Assembly: GCF_001314995.1 (NCBI RefSeq)
Contig: NZ_CP012938.1
Coordinates: 496,001 to 560,000, forward strand
Reading direction: 5' to 3'
Length of the DNA stretch: 64,000 nucleotides
Origin: Bacteroides ovatus
Lineage (GTDB): Bacteria > Bacteroidota > Bacteroidia > Bacteroidales > Bacteroidaceae
Positions within the stretch are counted from its first letter, which is position 1. The number at the start of each line of letters is the position of its first letter. The translations under genes and the position numbers were made by a program. Positions 58,663 to 64,000 of this stretch are shown in pieces. The notes under the pieces were generated by a model, which did not search any database, was not told where the DNA came from, and saw nothing but the letters and a program-made list of their open reading frames with translations.

Positions 58663-59286
58663 ATGCCCACATTCGTTCAAATTCTTGATTTTATAGGCAC
58701 ATTTGCCTTTGCTATAAGTGGCATCCGGCTGGCTTCGGCGAAACGTTTCGACTGGTTTGGTGCTTATGTGGTAGGACTTGCTACTGCTATCGGTGGCGGT
58801 ACTATTCGTGATGTCCTGCTCGACGTGACACCGGGGTGGATGACCGACCCTATATATCTGATTTGTACGGGACTGGCTTTGCTGTGGGTAATCTGTTTCG
58901 GACGTTGGCTCATCCGGCTCAATAATACTTTCTTTATTTTCGATACCATTGGCTTGGCATTGTTTACCGTGGTAGGTGTAGGCAAGAGCATTGCTTTAGG
59001 CTATCCTTTCTGGGTGGCTATTATCATGGGTAGCATTACAGGAGCAGCCGGTGGAGTGATTCGTGACGTATTTATCAATGAAATACCTCTTATCTTCCGA
59101 AAAGAAATTTATGCAATGGCCTGCGTTGTAGGCGGTATTGCATACTGGCTGTGCGACGTTGCAGGTCTGGAATCATACGCCTGTCAGTTGATTGGCGGAC
59201 TGGCGGTATTCCTGACCCGCATCTTAGCTGTCAAATATCACATTTGCCTACCTATATTAAAAGGTAGTGAAGAGCCGGAAGAATAA
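58663..59286 (+). CDS. TRIC-type cation channel family protein (UPF0126)
   Basis: 207 residues, about seven membrane helices. Two inverted-repeat halves each carry the family motif: GGGTIRDVLL in the first and GAAGGVIRDVFINE in the second. Bacterial members (YicG/YadS family) form trimeric potassium-type channels in the inner membrane. The 92-base space upstream holds its promoter region but no full consensus was found. It converges with DUF4251, eight bases apart. Confidence 0.9.
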   Translation: MPTFVQILDFIGTFAFAISGIRLASAKRFDWFGAYVVGLATAIGGGTIRDVLLDVTPGWMTDPIYLICTGLALLWVICFGRWLIRLNNTFFIFDTIGLALFTVVGVGKSIALGYPFWVAIIMGSITGAAGGVIRDVFINEIPLIFRKEIYAMACVVGGIAYWLCDVAGLESYACQLIGGLAVFLTRILAVKYHICLPILKGSEEPEE

Positions 59287-59294
59287 GGACGGCA

Positions 59295-59795
59295 TTATTT
59301 TTCCTCCTTTATATCCAGTTCTCCCTGAAAACTAATGGACTGACGGTTTTGCATATTGACATCGATACTTGCCGAACCATTGGGAAATACTTTTGCTCTG
59401 AATTCATATCTGTCTTCAGGATTACGTGCGACGAACTTGATAACGGCATTCCCTTTTTTATCCATTTCCACATTATATTCTTTGAGGATGGCTTTGAAGT
59501 TAAGTCCGTCACCTCCACCATACGGAATGCTATAAGCCCGCCCATAATAAGGCAAGTAAGAAATAACCGAATCATTTCTGATTGTCAGTGAGTAGGAAGA
59601 TGTCAAAGGGATGGAGCGTCCGCGCATCGGCATGGCAGTGTTGACATCTATCTTATAATTTTCAGATTCAATCAGTTTCATTACTGCTTCTTTCTTCTGT
59701 TCCTTCTTTTCCTTTTTACTTTGTTGAGCCGAAAGGGTAGGGATGCCCACTAGCAAGGCTAGTAACAGCATAAAGATTTGTTTCTTCGTTCTCAT
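59295..59795 (-). CDS. DUF4251 secreted protein
   Basis: About 166 residues from ATG 59795, which starts a signal peptide (KQIFMLLLALLVGIPTLSAQ); a Met four codons upstream is possible. A basic KKEKKEQKKE linker follows, then a beta-rich domain with PYYGRAYSIPYGGGDGLNF, the DUF4251 hallmark. Such proteins are common in Bacteroides and predicted periplasmic; function unknown. Confidence 0.85.
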   Translation of the reverse strand: MRTKKQIFMLLLALLVGIPTLSAQQSKKEKKEQKKEAVMKLIESENYKIDVNTAMPMRGRSIPLTSSYSLTIRNDSVISYLPYYGRAYSIPYGGGDGLNFKAILKEYNVEMDKKGNAVIKFVARNPEDRYEFRAKVFPNGSASIDVNMQNRQSISFQGELDIKEEK

Positions 59796-59921
59796 ATCAG
59801 TTTGCATTTAGGTTGATGTATATATGTATAACAATCAAATATACTAAAAAGACAGGGATACTTCTGTTTCTTTTAATGAAAATTAAACAGACCCCCCTGT
59901 TATTTATGAGTTTAGCCCGAT

Positions 59922-60884
59922 TTAGAACTGTTCCAGTATTTCGATTCGTTTTTCGATGGGAGGATGAGTGGCAAACAGTCCGCTAAGTCCGCTGAATATA
60001 CTTTTAGATGCCTTTTTGGGGTTCTGAATAAATAATTGTGCCACGTCTTTCCTTTCTACTGCCTCGATAGCGGGATCTGCTGATATTTTGCGGAGAGCGT
60101 TGGCCAGTGCCAACGGATTCTTCGTCATTTCTGCCGAACCTGCATCTGCCATATATTCGCGTTTGCGTGAGATGGCAAAACGCATCAGGCTTGCAAAAAG
60201 ATAACCGATGGCGGCTATCACTAAAGCAATAAGAATAAAAAGAACCACACCGCCGCTACCTTTACTATTACTACGCACGCGTATGTGCGTAATGGCATAA
60301 AACGTGATTTCTGTCAGCATGGAGAAGATACCGACAAAGACAATGGAAATAATCAGCAGGCGTACATCGCGGTTGCGGATGTGACTTAGCTCGTGCGCGA
60401 TGACTGCTTCCAGTTCCTCATCATTTAGTTTCCGGATGATGCCCTCCGAGAGAGTAACGGTGTATGTGCGTTCGTTGATACCGCTGGCAAATGCATTCAG
60501 GGAACTGTCATAGATGATATTGATTTTCGGCATTTTCATGCCTTGAGACATACAGAGGTTTTCCACCAGATTATAAACTCGTTTATTCTCCTGACGGTTC
60601 AGCGGCTTGGAGCCGGTGGCGGAATTGATAATGCTTGTGTTAGCCCAATAGGCAATCAGAAACCAAATTAATACGATTCCCATGGTGTATGGCAACGAAG
60701 AGAGGAAGAAATAATTGACTATTGGTATCATTTCGACTTCCATATCCTTTCTATATCCCCAAAGAATCAACAGGTAGCAGGCCAAATAGAGGAGTGCTGC
60801 CACGAGACAGGGAAACAGGAATAGTAGAAACGCAGAGTGCAGATTATTCCGGCTCTGCTGTGTTTGGATTCCGACGTATTGCAT
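59922..60884 (-). CDS. M48-family membrane metalloprotease (HtpX-like)
   Basis: 320 residues. The zinc motif HELSH is at residues 164-168, with the third ligand Glu in REYMADAGSAEM. Hydrophobic segments at about 18-43, 58-80, 176-198 and 210-232 place it in the inner membrane. It degrades damaged membrane proteins. The gene follows lemA, 45 bases apart, a pairing seen in many bacteria. The C-terminus GLSGLFATHPPIEKRIEIL is typical. Confidence 0.92.
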   Translation of the reverse strand: MQYVGIQTQQSRNNLHSAFLLFLFPCLVAALLYLACYLLILWGYRKDMEVEMIPIVNYFFLSSLPYTMGIVLIWFLIAYWANTSIINSATGSKPLNRQENKRVYNLVENLCMSQGMKMPKINIIYDSSLNAFASGINERTYTVTLSEGIIRKLNDEELEAVIAHELSHIRNRDVRLLIISIVFVGIFSMLTEITFYAITHIRVRSNSKGSGGVVLFILIALVIAAIGYLFASLMRFAISRKREYMADAGSAEMTKNPLALANALRKISADPAIEAVERKDVAQLFIQNPKKASKSIFSGLSGLFATHPPIEKRIEILEQF

Positions 60885-60929
60885 GCGTGTTCGACTTTTG
60901 TAATTGGATGGACGGTGTATATAAAGGTT

Positions 60930-61490
60930 TTAGAAACTAATTTTGGGTGCCTGCTCCAAATTCGCACGTTCGTTTTTCCCCAAGTCGAACATTATCTCTC
61001 TTTGGAATCCGGTCATTCCTGCTACGATATTCGACGGGAATGTCTGCACGGCATTATTGTATTCTTTAGTGGCCGAGTTGAAGTAGCGGCGAACAGCAGC
61101 CAGTTTATTCTCTACATCAGAAATTTCTTCCTGTAATTGCAGGAAATTCTGATTAGCTTTCAGATCGGGATAAGCCTCGAGAGTAATCTTCAATCCGGCA
61201 AGAGCGGAGCTCAACTGATTTTCGGCAGCTATCTTATCGTCGATCGTTTTTGCGCTGACTGCACCGTTACGTGCCTGAATCACCCGGTCGAGCGTTTCTT
61301 TCTCATGTGCGGCATATCCTTTCACGGTGTCTACCAGTTGGGGAATGAGATCATGGCGTTGTTTCAACTGCACGTCGATGTCGGCGAATGCGTTTTCACG
61401 ATTGTTTCTCAATTTCACTAATGAGTTGTACATGGAAGCAAAGATAATGCCCAGCAATACAATAATTCCTACAATAATAAGTATGGTCAT
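60930..61490 (-). CDS. lemA: LemA family protein
   Basis: 186 residues. An N-terminal membrane helix (ILIIVGIIVLLGIIFASMYN) is followed by the LemA helical bundle: VKLRNNRENAFADIDVQLKQ, then RHDLIPQLVDTVKGYAAHEK, and the late ATKEYNNAVQTFPSNIVAGM. Function is unclear; it is often encoded with an M48 protease, as here, and may act with it. Confidence 0.94.
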   Translation of the reverse strand: MTILIIVGIIVLLGIIFASMYNSLVKLRNNRENAFADIDVQLKQRHDLIPQLVDTVKGYAAHEKETLDRVIQARNGAVSAKTIDDKIAAENQLSSALAGLKITLEAYPDLKANQNFLQLQEEISDVENKLAAVRRYFNSATKEYNNAVQTFPSNIVAGMTGFQREIMFDLGKNERANLEQAPKISF

Positions 61491-61730
61491 AGCCTTTTGT
61501 TTTATTTAATAATATAAAATCAAAAGTAATCTATTTGGTTCTTTTAACCAAGAGGTAAAGGAAATATTTACTAAATACCACCTAAAAACTATCAGAAAGC
61601 ACCTGAAATCTGTCATTTGATAGAATTAACCCCCAAGAAATGACAAATTTTCCCCTGTTGGATACACAAAATTCCTTTAAACTTGCAAATGTCGAGAAAA
61701 AACGAATATTAACCATAAAACCATTAAAGT

Positions 61731-62234
61731 ATGAAAAGTTTAAGTTTCAGAAAAGATTTAATTGGAGTACAGGAAGAATTGCTTCGTTTCGCTTATAAAT
61801 TAACGGCCAACCGTGAAGAAGCAAATGATTTATTGCAGGAAACATCTTTAAAAGCATTAGACAATGAAGAGAAATATGTTCCGGACACAAATTTCAAAGG
61901 ATGGATGTACACAATCATGCGTAACATCTTTATTAATAACTACCGCAAAATAGTACGCGATCAGACCTTTGTTGATACCACCGATAATTATTATCACTTA
62001 AATCTGCCACAAGATTCAGGATTTGAAAGTACCGAAGGTGCTTACGACCTGAAAGAGATGCATCGCATCGTCAACGCACTCCCCCGGGAGTATAAGATTC
62101 CTTTCTCCATGCACGTATCAGGTTTCAAATACCGTGAGATTGCAGAGAAATTAGGATTGCCATTAGGTACAGTGAAGAGCCGCATATTCTTCACACGTCA
62201 ACGTTTACAACAAGAGTTGAAAGATTTTGTATAA
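61731..62234 (+). CDS. ECF-type sigma-70 factor
   Basis: 167 residues. Region 2 has EANDLLQETSLKALDNEEKY and FKGWMYTIMRNIFINNYRK; region 4 has YREIAEKLGLPLGTVKSRIF. No anti-sigma gene is adjacent, unlike the FecI/FecR pairs of Bacteroides; this resembles the stand-alone conserved ECF of the group. A TAAACTTG box at 61678-61685 may be its -7 (one mismatch). The 240-base gap upstream to lemA holds no other feature I can see. Confidence 0.9.
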   Translation: MKSLSFRKDLIGVQEELLRFAYKLTANREEANDLLQETSLKALDNEEKYVPDTNFKGWMYTIMRNIFINNYRKIVRDQTFVDTTDNYYHLNLPQDSGFESTEGAYDLKEMHRIVNALPREYKIPFSMHVSGFKYREIAEKLGLPLGTVKSRIFFTRQRLQQELKDFV

Positions 62235-62269
62235 ATGAGGATAACGCATACAAACAAGCTTATAAGCAA

Positions 62270-62310
62270 AAGGAGCAAGGGGATAGATCCTCGTTGCTCC
62301 TTTCTTTTTA
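62270..62310. terminator. Shared terminator of the ECF and transglycosylase genes
   Basis: A 10-bp stem AAAGGAGCAA / TTGCTCCTTT (62270-62279, 62295-62304) is followed by CTTTTT. The gene at 62326 converges on it. Confidence 0.85.
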
Positions 62311-62325
62311 TTTATGATTCAATTA

Positions 62326-63069
62326 TCACTTGCTTTTCTTGTTTTTGCTTTTTTTCTTTTCAACGGCTTTTTCTTCAGGTGGAAATTTAGGAACCAGATT
62401 CATCAGCCGTAATATCTGATTTTGTCGTTTTAATATGTATGACGAAGGTTTCGCCGAGTTAAACCGTATCGGATTGGGCAGAGTAGCGGCGATAAGTGCG
62501 CATTGTCCCCGGGTCAACTGGGCAGCTGTTGTTCCGAATTTGACCTTTGCGGTAGCTTGCGCGCCGTAGATGCCATTTCCCATTTCTATAGAGTTGAGAT
62601 AGACTTCCATGATTCGTTCTTTCGACCAGAACAGTTCGATGAGAAACGTAAAGTAGACTTCGAGTCCCTTGCGTACCCACGAAGATTGCGGCCATAAGAA
62701 CACATTCTTGGCTGTCTGCTGACTAATGGTGCTTGCTCCTCGTTTCCGTTTGCGTGTTTCGTTCTCTTTCATCGCTTTCTTGATTTCTACAAGATCGAAT
62801 CCGTTGTGTTCGGCAAAACGGTTGTCTTCGGAGGCTATGACCGCCATCGGCAGATTGGGAGATATCTTATCAAAAGAAACCCACGTGTGCTTCCACGTGG
62901 GTTTATCTCCTGAAAAAATCTGCTGAACGCTTCGAATAACCATCAACGGAGTGACATAAACCGGCATAAACCGATACACAATCACTGCCAACAGAGTGGA
63001 TGCAAAGAAGAAAATCAGCAGGTTGCGCGTATAGCGCAGAATTTTTTTAATTAGCAGCTGCTTGTGCAT
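62326..63069 (-). CDS. mtgA: Monofunctional peptidoglycan glycosyltransferase
   Basis: 247 residues of the GT51 family. A membrane helix lies at about 17-38; the catalytic Glu motif is [15 protein letters not shown], and later motifs are [20 protein letters not shown] and [22 protein letters not shown]. It polymerises lipid II glycan strands and lacks a transpeptidase domain. The tail is strongly basic ([11 protein letters not shown]). Its start overlaps the OmpA-family gene by 23 bases, so the two are co-transcribed. Confidence 0.94.
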   Translation of the reverse strand: MHKQLLIKKILRYTRNLLIFFFASTLLAVIVYRFMPVYVTPLMVIRSVQQIFSGDKPTWKHTWVSFDKISPNLPMAVIASEDNRFAEHNGFDLVEIKKAMKENETRKRKRGASTISQQTAKNVFLWPQSSWVRKGLEVYFTFLIELFWSKERIMEVYLNSIEMGNGIYGAQATAKVKFGTTAAQLTRGQCALIAATLPNPIRFNSAKPSSYILKRQNQILRLMNLVPKFPPEEKAVEKKKSKNKKSK

Positions 63070-63763
63070 CTTTAATCATTTGTTCACTTGCGTACATGTA
63101 TACTTCTACACGACGGTTTTGTTCGCGACCGGCAGCAGTATCATTGCTTGCAACGGGATCGCTTTCACCCATTCCCTGTACACCTTTGATCTGATTGGTG
63201 GAAACACCACAGCTCAACAAATAACTGGACACGCTCTGTGCACGTTCTTGTGACAAGTTCAGATTTTTCTGTTGGCTTTGTGCGGCAGTGCTGTTTTTCC
63301 AGCCCTGGTTGTCAGTGTATCCGTAGATAGACACGTCCATATCCCGGTTCTGATTGAGCACATTGTTGGCAAACTTGCTTAAAGCAGATTTAGCAGCAGC
63401 ACTTAGATTTGCATTACCGGTAGTGAAAAGAATACCCGAGTCGAATGTTACTTTCACGGCTTGCAATCCGTTGTTGTCTGTTATCTGTTCTACTTGTGCG
63501 CCTTCAATTTGTTTTGCTTCTGCTGCTGCTTTGTCCATCTTCTTACCGATAAGAGCACCCGTACCTGCACCTACTGCCGTACCGATAGCAGCACCAATAG
63601 CGGCACCTTTACCTTTACCGATAACACCTCCCAGGATTGCACCCAGTGCAGCACCCGAACCACCACCGATAGCAGCACCTTTACCAGTGTTGTTCATACT
63701 TCCACAGCTACCAAATATCATGGCAATACTCATGAAGAGAACCATAAATTTCATCTTGTTCAT
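63047..63763 (-). CDS. OmpA-family lipoprotein with glycine zipper
   Basis: 238 residues from ATG 63763; upstream codons extend the frame but the signal [20 protein letters not shown] with lipid Cys 20 marks the start. Residues ~30-80 are a Gly/Ala zipper ([18 protein letters not shown]) that can insert in membranes. The C-terminal OmpA domain binds peptidoglycan: YGYTDNQGW and [13 protein letters not shown]. It anchors the outer membrane to the wall. Overlap with mtgA suggests joint envelope function. Confidence 0.93.
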   Translation of the reverse strand: MNKMKFMVLFMSIAMIFGSCGSMNNTGKGAAIGGGSGAALGAILGGVIGKGKGAAIGAAIGTAVGAGTGALIGKKMDKAAAEAKQIEGAQVEQITDNNGLQAVKVTFDSGILFTTGNANLSAAAKSALSKFANNVLNQNRDMDVSIYGYTDNQGWKNSTAAQSQQKNLNLSQERAQSVSSYLLSCGVSTNQIKGVQGMGESDPVASNDTAAGREQNRRVEVYMYASEQMIKDAQAAAN

Positions 63764-63837
63764 AATGTTGATGTTTTTTTTAATTGGTTTATAAATAATG
63801 TTTTTATACGAATCGCTTCGTATTATAAATAACAATG

Positions 63838-63845
63838 CAAAGATA
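63838..63845 (-). promoter_or_regulatory. -7 box upstream of the OmpA-family gene
   Basis: TATCTTTG on the minus strand, 75 bases before the ATG. TTG at 63860-63858 is only 12 bases upstream, too close for a normal -33. I see nothing else in 63,764-64,000. Confidence 0.45.
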
Positions 63846-64000
63846 CATATTATTTGGCAAGCATGTACTTTTTAAGTTAAAATAACTCGGATGAATCCCT
63901 TTGTTTGTTAATAAAGGAAAACGAACATTATCCTTTTATCGTTGAAGGAATACTTAAGCACTTCTTTTTGATAATAATGAACCAACTCAAAAGAATTAAA

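Noticed and set aside
1..64000. tRNA or rRNA genes
   Set aside because: I saw no cloverleaf-like or rRNA-like segment; a covariance-model scan would be decisive.

Overview
The window looks like a Bacteroides chromosome (gut Bacteroidota). Promoters match the Bacteroides -33 TTTG / -7 TAnnTTTG pattern, Shine-Dalgarno sequences are mostly absent, and the chromosomal genes (DUF4492-cydAB, DUF5686, DUF4251, RarA, LytTR two-component pair) are a typical Bacteroides set. All names are read from motifs and remembered families; no database was searched.

Positions 1 to about 42,000 are a tailed, siphovirus-like prophage whose left end lies outside the window. From the left: the 3' part of a tyrosine recombinase, an accessory block (radical SAM protein, ASCH protein, AbiH-type abortive infection protein, sugar-nucleotide epimerase/dehydratase, phosphoribosyltransferase), the packaging and head genes (small and large terminase, portal, prohead protease, HK97-type capsid), connector and tail genes, a 1303-residue tape measure protein, a phage sigma factor, a DUF2971 cargo gene with its own promoter and terminator, tail-tip genes and a 2057-residue fibre. 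Then comes a complete diversity-generating retroelement (DGR): two tandem C-type-lectin-like proteins, a variable repeat (VR), Avd, a template repeat (TR) and a reverse transcriptase. TR and VR are both 91 bp; 10 of their 11 differences lie at TR adenines. Lysis genes follow (two holin-like proteins, an amidase and a candidate one-protein spanin). The right end holds cargo: a HEPN / unknown / SecB-like operon, candidate small RNAs, a DUF5053-like operon and a divergent integrase next to the chromosome boundary.

From about 42,070 the DNA is chromosomal. A leftward operon encodes a TolC / MacA-like / MacB-like efflux system ending in its own histidine kinase and LytTR regulator. Next are cytochrome bd oxidase (DUF4492, cydA, cydB), a 2-hydroxyacid dehydrogenase, rarA, a DUF5686 outer-membrane protein, an array of 22-bp-spaced palindromes, a WecB-like epimerase with altered active-site motifs, a TRIC-type channel, DUF4251, an M48 protease with LemA, an ECF sigma factor, a monofunctional transglycosylase and an OmpA-family lipoprotein.

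The best candidates for something new are the HEPN / unknown / SecB-like operon, which resembles a toxin-antitoxin-chaperone system; the DGR whose template is translated in frame as part of the reverse transcriptase; terminator-like hairpins placed directly against the start codons of several phage genes; three short promoter-to-terminator units with no substantial gene; and the palindrome array at 57,302-57,470.
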